Shown: positions 7,103-14,360 of the stretch, one piece after another
Numbering within the stretch: the first letter of the stretch is position 1
Layout of the letters: each line of letters begins with the position of its first letter
DNA from: Acidimicrobiales bacterium
GTDB lineage: Bacteria > Actinomycetota > Acidimicrobiia > Acidimicrobiales > SZUA-35
Length of the DNA stretch: 18,001 nt
Reading direction: 5' to 3'
NCBI GenBank assembly: GCA_024641625.1
Contig: JAHECQ010000028.1
Span: 1-18,001 of the forward strand
Notes under the pieces: generated by a model
Database searches by the model: none
Seen by the model: the letters and a program-made list of their open reading frames with translations, nothing else
Told to the model about the DNA's origin: nothing
Program-made: the position numbers and the translations under genes

Positions 7103-8296
7103 TCAGTCGATCTTGTAGAGACGAGCAGCGTTGCCCCGAAGGATTTTGGCTCGTACATCAGGGTCGAGGTCGGCGATGGCGTCGCGCACGCGTTGGTTGC
7201 TCGAGGGATAGAGGCAGGTCGGGTGCGGGAAGTCGGTCTCGAACATGATGCGGTCGGCGCCGATGTGCTCGATTGCCGGTGCGAGCGTCCTGCTCTCGAA
7301 CCAGAAGCAGCCGTAGAACTGACGCATGAAGTACTCGGAGGGCTTCATCGAGAGGTGAGCGAGGTGCTCGGGAGCGGTCTCGCCACACTGGTAGTCGAGG
7401 GCGTCGAGCAGGAAGGGAATCCAGCCGATGCCGCTCTCGACCGACACGAAGTTCAGGTTGGGGTGGCGCTCGGGCACGTCGCTCACGAGCAGGTTGACCA
7501 TCCAGCGGAGCTGGCCGAGGAAGATGGCGGCACCACCCAGGGAGATCTTCACGTCGCCCGACCAGGTGTTGTAGGGCACGCTGCCCGACCAGTTGATGTC
7601 GCCTTCGGAGGCACCGATGTGGAAGTTGATCGGCATCTCGAGGGCCTCGCAGACCTCCCAGAAGGGACGCCAGTCGGGTTGCGCGAAGTTGGGCATCCCC
7701 GAGTCGTGAGGATTCGAGCACATCACGATGCCGCGCGCCCCGTTGGTCTTCATCCGGTCGACCTCGGCCACGCAGGCGTCGATGTCCCACCAGGGAACCA
7801 GCGCCATCGGCAGGATGCGGTTGCCCGAGCGAGCTTGGAGATCGCTCATCCAGTCGTTGTAGATCTCGACGCAGGCGATGCGAAGCGCCTTGTCCTCGAT
7901 CTTGAGAAAGTTCTGGTTGCCGAAGCCGCCGACGTTGGGGTAGACGATGCCGTGACTGATGTTGAACTCGTCCATCATTGCGAGCCGCGCGTCGCAGTCG
8001 TAGGACGCAGCGTGGACCATGTCGATGTCGGCCTTGAGGAATCCGAGCCCGAGCATCTTCTCGCCGTCAGGAGCAATGGCGCTGACTGCAGAATCGCCGG
8101 CGAGCGGGATGTCCCCGTTGACGACCCACTTCTTGCGACCCCTGACCTCCTTCACCTGCGGAACGAGATCCCGGTACTTGGCCGGCGCAAGCGAGGTCCA
8201 GAGGTCGTGCGGCTCGCTCCAATGCGTGTCGCTGTCGATGATCTGGACGTCGTCGCTGACTCTGACGACATTGCTGGAGGTGTCGGTGACGGTCAT
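7103..8296 (-). CDS. Amidohydrolase-2 family metal-dependent hydrolase/decarboxylase
   Basis: The product has 397 residues. IIDSDTHWSEP (19-29) replaces the classic HxH strand with D-T-H..E. INFHIGASEGD (223-233) supplies the mid-barrel His226, and FETDFPHPTC (352-361) gives the late catalytic Asp355. RMKTNGARGIVM and ALRIACVEIYNDWM are usual for the large actinobacterial PF04909 group related to ACMSD and gamma-resorcylate decarboxylase. These TIM-barrel enzymes hydrolyse or decarboxylate ring-derived acids; the exact reaction is not readable. ATG 8296 was chosen because AAAGGGA lies 7 nt upstream and recognisable homology starts just after it. The frame continues upstream to 8497 without homology. 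It is the first gene of a four-gene minus-strand series and is divergent from the LLM pair. Confidence 0.85.
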   Translation of the reverse strand: MTVTDTSSNVVRVSDDVQIIDSDTHWSEPHDLWTSLAPAKYRDLVPQVKEVRGRKKWVVNGDIPLAGDSAVSAIAPDGEKMLGLGFLKADIDMVHAASYDCDARLAMMDEFNISHGIVYPNVGGFGNQNFLKIEDKALRIACVEIYNDWMSDLQARSGNRILPMALVPWWDIDACVAEVDRMKTNGARGIVMCSNPHDSGMPNFAQPDWRPFWEVCEALEMPINFHIGASEGDINWSGSVPYNTWSGDVKISLGGAAIFLGQLRWMVNLLVSDVPERHPNLNFVSVESGIGWIPFLLDALDYQCGETAPEHLAHLSMKPSEYFMRQFYGCFWFESRTLAPAIEHIGADRIMFETDFPHPTCLYPSSNQRVRDAIADLDPDVRAKILRGNAARLYKID

Positions 8297-8546
8297 GTGA
8301 TGGTCCCTTTCGTCCGGTAGGTGCTGGTGCAGCTGGATTGCCCGGCTGGCTCGTGCTTGGCTGACACCGTTGATTCGTTGGCGTTGGTCCGATGAGGCTG
8401 ACTCGGTGGGAGTGCGGTCCTGCAGATGCCCCCGGCCCCATGTCCTTCGAAAGACTAACCTCCTCGAGGGGACGCAACCGAAATGCCGAGCGCACAAAGA
8501 ATTCGTCGGCGGACCTCAGAGTCATCGGCACCGGACCCAGGCAACA
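8297..8546. other. Intergenic region between divergent operons
   Basis: Together with the repeat that follows, this forms a 374-bp gap between the divergent amidohydrolase and LLM genes. It must hold the promoters of both operons. I see a Shine-Dalgarno for the amidohydrolase at about 8304-8310 and a TTCGAA palindrome near 8447, but no convincing -10/-35 pair and no coding sequence. Open frames across it have no recognisable homology. Confidence 0.5.
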
Positions 8547-8621
8547 CTGAACCAAGACAACACTGAACCAAGACAAGCCTGAACCAAGACAAGCCTGAAC
8601 CAAGACAAGCCTGAACCAAGA
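8547..8621. repeat. 16-bp direct tandem repeat, 4.7 copies, upstream of LLM operon
   Basis: CTGAACCAAGACAAGC occurs exactly at 8563-8578, 8579-8594 and 8595-8610. It is preceded by a copy with a changed tail (CTGAACCAAGACAACA, 8547-8562) and followed by 11 bases of a fifth copy (8611-8621). It ends 49 bp before the first LLM gene. Base composition (A-rich, GC-poor) differs from its surroundings. It may be an operator array or a slipped-strand repeat. Confidence 0.92.
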
Positions 8622-8670
8622 GATACCGACGCAAACCAGCACTGCCAGAACCACGAAACGGGGACCTGCC

Positions 8671-9549
8671 ATGAAGTTCGGAATCATGTTCGCCAGTACG
8701 GGGCCCTTCGCCACCGCCGAAGGTGCAGCCGCCATCGCCACCAACGCGGATCGCTGCGGCATCGAGTCGATCTGGTCGGTCGAGCACGTCGTCATTCCCG
8801 ATGGCTACCAGTCGAAGTACCCCTACAAGGAGGATGGCCGCATTCCCGGAGCCGACGACACCGACATTCCCGACCCGCTCATCTGGTTGGCCTATGTCGC
8901 CGGCATCACCACGCAGATCCGTCTGGCTACCGGCATCCTCATCGTTCCCCAGCGCAATCCGGTCGTGCTGGCCAAGGAGTGCGCCACCCTCGACAAGCTC
9001 TCCAATGGCCGTTTCGAGCTCGGAATCGGCGTGGGTTGGCTGGAGGAGGAGTTCACGACGCTCGGACTCCCGTTCGACGATCGCGGTCCTCGGACCGACG
9101 ACTACATCGCGGCAATGCGGGCCCTCTGGACGCAGGACCGGGCAGCCCACGATGGACCGTTCTCGTCATTCACCGGTGCCATCCAGCGACCGCAGCCCGT
9201 GCAGGCAGGAGGCGTCCCCATCATCGTGGGCGGCCACTCGAAGGCGGCGGCGCGACGCGCCGGTCGTATCGGCGATGGCTTCTTCCCGATCAGCGCATCA
9301 GAGGACGAGTTGGTCGGGCTGTTGGAGCTGATGCACCGGACGGCGTCCGAGCACGGTCGAGACGGCGACGACATCGCGGTCACGGTCGGCAGTTGGAGCC
9401 CTCGGCGCGACAATCTCGACAAGGTCAAGGAACTCGAGGATCTGGGCATCGATCGGCTGATCGTGGCGCCCCCGACCGGCAACATCGACAAGTTGCCGCA
9501 GGCCATCGAGCAACTGGCGGAGAAAATTGCCCCGGTTGCGACCCGATAG
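8671..9549 (+). CDS. LLM-class F420-dependent oxidoreductase (TIGR03619-like)
   Basis: The product has 292 residues. It starts with MKFGIMFASTGPFA, the first barrel strand, then SIWSVEHVVIP, TGILIVPQRNPVVLAKECATLDKLSNGRFELGIGVGW, DRGPRTDDYIAAMRALW and VPIIVGGHSKAAARRAGRIGDGFF, the standard order of bacterial-luciferase-like proteins. The RxTDEYI-type turn and overall length match actinobacterial F420-dependent members more closely than FMN-dependent monooxygenases, but the cofactor is inferred. GGGGA lies 6 nt upstream of the ATG. Its TAG stop overlaps the Shine-Dalgarno of the next gene, so the two are probably translated together. It would oxidise or oxygenate a pathway intermediate in the cytoplasm. 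Transcription probably begins within the repeat-bearing gap. Confidence 0.88.
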   Translation: MKFGIMFASTGPFATAEGAAAIATNADRCGIESIWSVEHVVIPDGYQSKYPYKEDGRIPGADDTDIPDPLIWLAYVAGITTQIRLATGILIVPQRNPVVLAKECATLDKLSNGRFELGIGVGWLEEEFTTLGLPFDDRGPRTDDYIAAMRALWTQDRAAHDGPFSSFTGAIQRPQPVQAGGVPIIVGGHSKAAARRAGRIGDGFFPISASEDELVGLLELMHRTASEHGRDGDDIAVTVGSWSPRRDNLDKVKELEDLGIDRLIVAPPTGNIDKLPQAIEQLAEKIAPVATR

Positions 9550-9552
9550 GAG
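9547..9552 (+). promoter_or_regulatory. Ribosome binding site that overlaps the LLM stop codon and decides a TTG start
   Basis: The stop TAG (9547-9549) runs into AGGAG (9548-9552), which sits 6 nt before TTG 9559. This spacing favours TTG 9559 over the ATG at 9571 and implies coupled translation. Confidence 0.7.
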
Positions 9553-9558
9553 CCTTCG

Positions 9559-10635
9559 TTGCCCGTAGAGATGATCGGATGGATTGCGCCCCAGGTCTCC
9601 TCGGAACTCATTCGTGCCTCGGGACCCGTCTTCGATGCGGATGTCATCGCCGAAACGGCACGAATCCACGAGCAGGCCGACTTCGATCGCGTGCTCATCG
9701 GCTACTTCGCCAACGCTCCCGACGGCTTCATCATCGGTGCACATGCTGCTGCGGTGACCACTCGGCTGCAGTTCCTGCTGGCGCATCGTCCAGGGTTCGT
9801 TTCGCCGACGGTCGCCGCACGCAAGATGGCCACGCTCGATCAGCTCTCGCGCGGGCGTCTCGCAGTGCACCTGATCGCCGGCGGGAGCGATCGCGACCAG
9901 GCCAAGGATGGCGACCACGTCGACCATGCCGGCCGATACCGGCGCACCGACGAGTATGCCTCGGTGCTGCGTCAGACCTGGACCTCGACCGAACCGTTCG
10001 ATCATCACGGTGAGTTCTACGACATCGAGCAGGCGTTTGCCGACATTCGTTGCGCACAGCAGCCCCACATTCCCGTCTACGGGGGCGGCGGGTCCGACGC
10101 CGCCATCGACGCACTGGCGCCGCACGTGGACGTCTTCATGCTGTGGGGCGAGCCGCTGGCCGACACCGAGCTGTTCATGGATCGGGTCCGGGCCGCAGCT
10201 GCCGACCACGGACGTCGACCAACGTTCTCCTTGTCGACGCGGCCCATCATCGCCCGAACCGATGAGCTCGCGTGGCATCGGGCCCACGAGATCCTCGAAG
10301 GGATCCAGGCGCGGATGAGAGGGCGAGGTCCCAAACCTCCCGACAACGTTGCCAGTCGGCGACTGTTGGCGGCGGCACAGGCCGCTGAGGTGTATGACAC
10401 CTGTCTGTGGACCAAGCTGGCCGCGGCCACCGGAGCGCCGGGCAACTCCACGGCACTGGTCGGCTCTCCCGAGACGGTGGCCGACGCCATGGTGCGCTAC
10501 TACGAGCTGGGGGCCACCAGCCTGCTCATCCGCGGCTACGACCCGCTACCCGACGCTCGGCTCTACGGCGAGGAGCTGATTCCGTTGGTTCGTGAGAAGG
10601 TCGCAGCTCTCGACGCCCGTCGAGCCGCCTCATGA
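9559..10635 (+). CDS. LLM-class flavin-dependent monooxygenase (SsuD-like)
   Basis: The product has 358 residues from TTG 9559. FVSPTVAARKMATLDQLSRGRLAVHLIAGGSDRDQAKDGD, followed by DHAGRYRRTDEYASVLRQTW and GEFYDIE, is the signature of alkanesulfonate monooxygenase-like LLM proteins, which use reduced FMN supplied by a separate reductase. No reductase gene is present here. HIPVYGGGGSDAAID and VFMLWGEPL follow in the second half, and ALVGSPETVADAMVRYYELGATSLLIRGYDPL is the conserved C-terminal region. Homologues attack sulfonates, but many relatives act on other carbon substrates, so SsuD-like describes sequence only. It pairs with the preceding LLM gene; two successive oxygenation or oxidation steps are plausible. 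Confidence 0.87.
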   Translation: MPVEMIGWIAPQVSSELIRASGPVFDADVIAETARIHEQADFDRVLIGYFANAPDGFIIGAHAAAVTTRLQFLLAHRPGFVSPTVAARKMATLDQLSRGRLAVHLIAGGSDRDQAKDGDHVDHAGRYRRTDEYASVLRQTWTSTEPFDHHGEFYDIEQAFADIRCAQQPHIPVYGGGGSDAAIDALAPHVDVFMLWGEPLADTELFMDRVRAAAADHGRRPTFSLSTRPIIARTDELAWHRAHEILEGIQARMRGRGPKPPDNVASRRLLAAAQAAEVYDTCLWTKLAAATGAPGNSTALVGSPETVADAMVRYYELGATSLLIRGYDPLPDARLYGEELIPLVREKVAALDARRAAS

Positions 10636-10697
10636 CACCGGTCGGGGACGATGTGCCGCGACCGATCGCTCGGTGACAGCCCCTCGACGAGGCCTGT

Positions 10698-11447
10698 TCA
10701 GCGAAAGACCGGTGGTCGTTTCTCCTTGAGGGCCCGCATCGCCTCCTTGTGCTCGGCGGAACGCACGCTCTCGACGTGGCCGGCCTGCAACGCTGCGAGA
10801 TCGGTCGACCCGCTCGAGAGTTGATTGATCGCCGCCTTCGTCCGCTTGAGCGCCATCGGGGCGAGACCGGCGATGGCGCTGGACAACTGTTCGACTCGAG
10901 CGGAGAGCTCGTCGGCCGCAACGAGTTCGGTGGCATACCCGATGCGCAGCAGCTCGGCCGCGGGGATGGTCTCGGCCGTGAGGAAGAGACGTTTGGTGGC
11001 GTCCGGACCGATCCGCTCGACGAAGCGACGAAGGCCACTGGCATAGTATTGGAGGCCGATCTTGGCCGCCGGCATGGCCAGTACGATGGTGTCGCCGGCG
11101 ATTCTGAAGTCGCAGGAGATGGCGAGATCGGTCCCCCCGCCGTGCACGTTGCCGTGGAGCACGGCGATCGTGGGCACGCTCAGGGACTCGATGCGGTCAC
11201 ACAGCTCACCGAAGGAGTGCCGGCTCACCTCACCCTCGGCCAACGCTCCGAGATGGTAGCCACTGCACCACGATGGACCCGATGCCTCGATGGTCACGAC
11301 ATGCACCGACTCGTCGGCCTCGATGGTGTCACAATGGTCGATGAGCGCGGTGAGATCGGGCGGCTCGATACGGTTGCGTTTGTCGGGGCGCTGCAGCCCA
11401 AGGGTTGCTCGCCCATCGGCGATGGTGAGCGTCGGAGTGCCGGTCAT
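10698..11447 (-). CDS. Enoyl-CoA hydratase/isomerase-family protein with altered active site
   Basis: The product has 249 residues of crotonase fold: ATLGLQRPDKRNRIEPPDL (14-32), SWCSGYHLGAL (59-69, first oxyanion segment) and VLHGNVHGGGTDLAISCDFRIA (96-117, second). Against rat enoyl-CoA hydratase, Glu144 is replaced by Asp107 and Glu164 by Ala127. Canonical water activation by two glutamates is therefore unlikely; isomerase, hydrolase or lyase chemistry is possible. PPVFR is the normal C-terminus. The gene converges on the LLM pair and is divergent from the DUF35-thiolase operon, with which it shares a mirrored promoter arrangement. No Shine-Dalgarno precedes ATG 11447; TAGGGT lies 6 nt upstream, suggesting a leaderless transcript. 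Confidence 0.86.
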   Translation of the reverse strand: MTGTPTLTIADGRATLGLQRPDKRNRIEPPDLTALIDHCDTIEADESVHVVTIEASGPSWCSGYHLGALAEGEVSRHSFGELCDRIESLSVPTIAVLHGNVHGGGTDLAISCDFRIAGDTIVLAMPAAKIGLQYYASGLRRFVERIGPDATKRLFLTAETIPAAELLRIGYATELVAADELSARVEQLSSAIAGLAPMALKRTKAAINQLSSGSTDLAALQAGHVESVRSAEHKEAMRALKEKRPPVFR

Positions 11448-11459
11448 GGGCCGACCCTA
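11448..11459 (-). promoter_or_regulatory. Putative leaderless -10 (TAGGGT) for the enoyl-CoA hydratase-fold gene
   Basis: On the minus strand TAGGGT (11459-11454) is followed by CGGCCC and the ATG at 11447. The 16-base block CTAGGGTCGGCCCATG differs at only two positions from the block before the divergent DUF35 gene. No -35 was recognised. Confidence 0.5.
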
Positions 11460-11534
11460 GTCCGTTGGTCGCGACCCGTCGCCCTGGGCTCGATCGGTGC
11501 GCCGGCTCGTTCGCCGGCGGTCCGGGGGCTCACC

Positions 11535-11546
11535 TAGGGTGGGCCG
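11535..11546 (+). promoter_or_regulatory. Putative leaderless -10 (TAGGGT) for the DUF35-thiolase operon
   Basis: TAGGGT (11535-11540) and GGGCCG precede ATG 11547. No Shine-Dalgarno is present, in contrast with the next gene of the operon, which has GGGAGG. This fits transcription starting at the A of the ATG. Confidence 0.5.
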
Positions 11547-11966
11547 ATGCCCCACCCCTTGATCCCGGTGCCGACGCCGGAGACCCAGCCGTACTGGGAT
11601 GCGGTCGCGTTCGGTCGACTGCACATCCAACGCTGCGGAGCCTGTGCGCAGGCCTACTTCCCGCCGGCACCCGTCTGTCCTCATTGCACCAGTCGCGACA
11701 TCGAGTGGTTCGATGCCAGCGGACGCGCCAGCCTCTACAGCTTTGTCATCCACCAGCGACCGCACAGACTGTGGGAGACCGAAGGTCCTCGATCGGTGGC
11801 CCTGGTCCGGCTCGATGAGGGTCCGATGCTCGTCTCCAGCGTGGTCGATTGCCCCCAGACACCCGAGGCGTTGCGCTTCGACATGCCACTGATCGCCACC
11901 TTCCGCCCATTCGGAGGCCAGCCCGTTCTGTGCTTTGTCCCGGCTCACGAGGGAGGTCGGTCATGA
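11547..11966 (+). CDS. DUF35 Zn-ribbon/OB-fold acyl-CoA-associated protein
   Basis: The product has 139 residues. A rubredoxin-like zinc ribbon with Cys30, Cys33, Cys44 and Cys47 (CGAC and CPHC) follows the usual PTPETQPYWDAVAFGRLHIQRC start. The rest is an OB-fold: ASLYSFVIHQRP, SVALVRLDEGPMLVSSVVD, PLIATFRPF. This two-part architecture (PF12172 plus PF01796) is the standard partner of SCP2-type thiolases and of steroid side-chain aldolases, where it bridges to the thiolase and binds acyl-CoA. The thiolase gene begins inside its stop codon (ATGA), so the two proteins are almost certainly made as a complex. Length is normal. It is the first gene of a two-gene operon. Confidence 0.92.
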   Translation: MPHPLIPVPTPETQPYWDAVAFGRLHIQRCGACAQAYFPPAPVCPHCTSRDIEWFDASGRASLYSFVIHQRPHRLWETEGPRSVALVRLDEGPMLVSSVVDCPQTPEALRFDMPLIATFRPFGGQPVLCFVPAHEGGRS

Positions 11967-13117
11967 TCCGCCCTGGCGAACTGGCCATCGTCGGCGCTGC
12001 TGAGTCGACCGACATCGGTGTCGTTCCGGGCATGTCGTCGACCGGGCTGGCGCTCGACGCCGCAGCCAATGCGCTGGCTGACGCCGGCCTGACGGCCAAG
12101 GACATCGACGGCATCACCTGCGGCTACTTCCCCATCGCCGACATGTCGAGCCAGCTGGGCATCTTCCCCTCGTGGGCCGACAACACCGTGGTCGGTGGCT
12201 GCTCGTGGATGTTCCAGCTCCGCAACGCCATGGCAGCCATTCATGCCGGGTACTGCACCACTGTGCTCATCATCTACGGCGAATCGGGAAAGAGTACGCA
12301 AGGCCTCACGAACAGCTACGACACCGGGCGGCCCGGGAGCAGGGGTCAACAGTTCGACATGTGTTACGCCGGCGGCATGCCGGCGGCGATGTTCTCCCTC
12401 GGTTTGGCCCGCTACCTGCACACCTTTGGGTTGAGCGAGGCAGAGCTGGCCGTGGGTGCGGTGAGCCAACGCAAGTGGGCTGCCATGAACCCTCGGGCGA
12501 CGCTCCGCGACGCCATCACCGTCGAGGAGGTGGTCGACTCGCCGATGATCGCCTGGCCGCTCCGTCGAGCGATGTGCTGCTTGGTCTCCGATGCCGGAGG
12601 CGCGCTGGTGGTCACCGCGGCCGACCGTGCCGGCGATTTTCCGCAGCCGCCGGTGTATGTGCTGGGCTCGGGTGGTGCGCTCGAGAGTGGCATGATGAGC
12701 CCTGCCGGGGTCAGAGATCCGCTGTACCCGGAGTTCATCCGAACCTCGGGTCGGGCGGCCATGGACGGGGCCGGCATCACGACCGCCGATGTCGATCATC
12801 TCATGATCTACGACGCCTTCGTGCACAATCCGATCTTCGGACTCGAGGGTCTTGGGTTCGTTGGCCAGGGTGAGGGAGGTCAGTTCATCGCCGAGGGTCA
12901 CACCGCCCCCGGTGGCGCGCTGCCGATGAACACCAACGGTGGTGGTCTGTCCTACGCCCACAGCGGCTCGTACGGCATGCTCTGCATGCTCGAGTCGATC
13001 CGCCAGGTACGGGGGCAGGCCGCCGCTCAGGTGCCCGACGTCGAAATCTCCCTGTGTCATGGCTGGGGCGGCTTCTGGTCGGCATGTTCGACCCTGGTGT
13101 TCGCCAAGAGCCGCTAG
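11963..13117 (+). CDS. SCP2-type thiolase superfamily protein, possibly a retro-aldolase
   Basis: The product has 384 residues from ATG 11963, which overlaps the previous stop and has GGGAGG 6 nt upstream. Thiolase features are LAIVGAAESTDIG (7-19), LALDAAANALADAGLTAKDIDGI (29-51), VGGCSWMFQLRNAMAAIHAG (78-97), DVDHLMIYDAF (276-286), NTNGGGLSYAHSGSYG (323-338) and QVRGQA plus CHGWGGF near the end. Counting back from the conserved AAIxAG, the nucleophilic cysteine position of true thiolases is Gly79, with Cys80 one place later, as in the DUF35-paired group with GGSS there. Tyr283 and Tyr331 are spaced like the two tyrosines reported for the aldolase Ltp2. A C-C bond cleavage by retro-aldol is therefore a good alternative to thiolysis (inferred). 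An upstream in-frame start at 11849 lies inside the DUF35 gene and was rejected. Confidence 0.88.
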   Translation: MIRPGELAIVGAAESTDIGVVPGMSSTGLALDAAANALADAGLTAKDIDGITCGYFPIADMSSQLGIFPSWADNTVVGGCSWMFQLRNAMAAIHAGYCTTVLIIYGESGKSTQGLTNSYDTGRPGSRGQQFDMCYAGGMPAAMFSLGLARYLHTFGLSEAELAVGAVSQRKWAAMNPRATLRDAITVEEVVDSPMIAWPLRRAMCCLVSDAGGALVVTAADRAGDFPQPPVYVLGSGGALESGMMSPAGVRDPLYPEFIRTSGRAAMDGAGITTADVDHLMIYDAFVHNPIFGLEGLGFVGQGEGGQFIAEGHTAPGGALPMNTNGGGLSYAHSGSYGMLCMLESIRQVRGQAAAQVPDVEISLCHGWGGFWSACSTLVFAKSR

Positions 13118-13144
13118 CACGTCGCCCGGCGACCGATCGAGGCA

Positions 13145-13169
13145 GACCGGTGCGGCCCGTCTACCGGTC
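13145..13169. terminator. Possible terminator hairpin between convergent thiolase and CoA-transferase genes
   Basis: GACCGGT (13145-13151) and ACCGGTC (13163-13169) form a 7-bp stem with an 11-nt loop, overlapping the last codons of the CoA-transferase gene. A smaller hairpin, GTCGC-CCG-GCGAC (13121-13133), follows the thiolase stop directly. Neither has a U-tract. Confidence 0.35.
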
Positions 13170-14348
13170 GATGCCCAACTCCCGGAGCACCTCATCGGTG
13201 TCGGCACCGAGTCGTGGGGCGTGGCGACGGATCAGTTGGGTCTGCCCGTCGAGGCGAATCGGGTCGCGGACGTAGTGGTAGGGGCCCTCGGTCGGGTGCT
13301 CGTCATCCTGGATGAGTCCGACGGCCGCGAAATGCGGCTCCTCACCGATGTGTTCGAGTTGGACCACTTCCGACATGGGGATCGAGTGCTCGATGCAGAA
13401 GTTCTCCCATTCTGCAGTGGTCTTGAGACGAACGATCTCGTCCATCAGTCCATAGAGCGCATCGGCGTGGACGACCCGTTTGGATCGCGTCTCGAACCGT
13501 GGATCGTCGAGGTACTGGGGCTGACCCCCGAAGTGCCAGAACTGGTGCCAGTTGTCCTCGCTGTAGGGAAGAATGACGATCCACCCATCGAGGGTCCTGC
13601 GGGGTTTGCGGTTGGGCGTCCGAATCCGGTTGTAGCTGAAGTCACCCTCGTGAGGCTCGAAGGTGTGGCCACTCAGGTGCTCGACGAGATTGAAGGCGGC
13701 CATCGTCTCGGCCATCGGTATCTCGATGGTGGCGCCCTCTCCCGTGCGGGCGCGGCCATGGAGTGCCGAGGCAATGGCGAACGCGATGTGCACACCGGTG
13801 ATCTTGTCGGCATAGATGCTGGGGATCAGTTGCGGAGCATCACTGATCCATTCGAACATCGACGCAAGCCCCGAGACTGCCTGGATGACGTCGTCGTAGG
13901 CCGCGTGGTCGGCCTTGGGTCCGTCGCTGCCGTATCCATTGGCGACGCAGTAGATGATGTCAGGACGAACGGCGCGTACACCGGCCTCGTGGAGGCCGAG
14001 GCGCTCGAGCGCACCACGCCGCATGTTGGTGACGAACACATCGCAGGTGGCGATGAGCCGATCCAGTGTCTCCCGATCGGTCTGGTCCTTGAGGTCGAGG
14101 ATGATGCTGCGCTTGTTGCGGTTCAGGTTCATGCTGAACGCGCTCATCTTCGGCGACTTCATCGGTTCGTAGTCGCGCACGATGTCGCCCTCGGGTCCCT
14201 CGATGCGAATGACATCGGCCCCCATGTCGCCGAGCATTCGGGTGGCCAAAGGCCCCATGACCACCGTCGTCAGATCGGCGATGCGGACGCCGGCCAGCGG
14301 CCCGGCCGGCGTTGCGCGATGGTGGGATGGATCTTGGCTGGTCGTCAT
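13161..14348 (-). CDS. Class III (CaiB/BaiF) CoA-transferase
   Basis: The product has 395 residues. PLAGVRIADLTTVVMGPLATRMLGDMGADVIRIE (17-50), the opening of family III CoA-transferases, is followed by RNKRSIILDLKD, VFVTNMRRGALERLGL, IYCVANGYGSDGPKADHAAYDDVIQAVSGL (131-161), and KITGVHIAFAIASALHGRARTGEGATIEIPM. Asp152 in the AYDD motif is at the position of the catalytic aspartate that forms the acyl-enzyme anhydride. Such enzymes move CoA between carboxylic acids, which activates or releases a pathway acid without ATP. Length is normal. No Shine-Dalgarno precedes ATG 14348; TAGCCT lies 6 nt upstream and overlaps the stop of the preceding questin-oxidase-like gene, 9 bp away. Substrate unknown; the context suggests a role in the acyl-CoA pathway. 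Confidence 0.92.
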   Translation of the reverse strand: MTTSQDPSHHRATPAGPLAGVRIADLTTVVMGPLATRMLGDMGADVIRIEGPEGDIVRDYEPMKSPKMSAFSMNLNRNKRSIILDLKDQTDRETLDRLIATCDVFVTNMRRGALERLGLHEAGVRAVRPDIIYCVANGYGSDGPKADHAAYDDVIQAVSGLASMFEWISDAPQLIPSIYADKITGVHIAFAIASALHGRARTGEGATIEIPMAETMAAFNLVEHLSGHTFEPHEGDFSYNRIRTPNRKPRRTLDGWIVILPYSEDNWHQFWHFGGQPQYLDDPRFETRSKRVVHADALYGLMDEIVRLKTTAEWENFCIEHSIPMSEVVQLEHIGEEPHFAAVGLIQDDEHPTEGPYHYVRDPIRLDGQTQLIRRHAPRLGADTDEVLRELGIDR

Positions 14349-14360
14349 GCGGCGAGGCTA
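14349..14360 (-). promoter_or_regulatory. Putative leaderless -10 (TAGCCT) for the CoA-transferase, built on a stop codon
   Basis: On the minus strand TAGCCT (14360-14355) is followed by CGCCGC and ATG 14348. Its TAG is the stop codon of the upstream questin-oxidase-like gene. Confidence 0.45.

Noticed and set aside
6677..8320. 547-codon plus-strand open frame
   Set aside because: It is antisense to the first carboxyltransferase and the amidohydrolase, both with clear family motifs. Long antisense frames are expected at this GC content, and its translation matches nothing.
8370..8582. 70-codon plus-strand open frame in the divergent gap
   Set aside because: No homology or ribosome binding site, and its end lies inside the tandem repeat.
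8547..8621. CRISPR array
   Set aside because: The 16-bp units are directly contiguous with no spacers, and no cas gene is nearby.
10636..10697. Terminator between the second LLM gene and the enoyl-CoA hydratase-fold gene
   Set aside because: Only 4-bp stems such as ACCG/CGGT and CCTC/GAGG are visible, too weak to call.
11945..13207. 420-codon minus-strand open frame
   Set aside because: Antisense to the thiolase, rich in His, Arg and Gly as shadow frames are, and without start signals.
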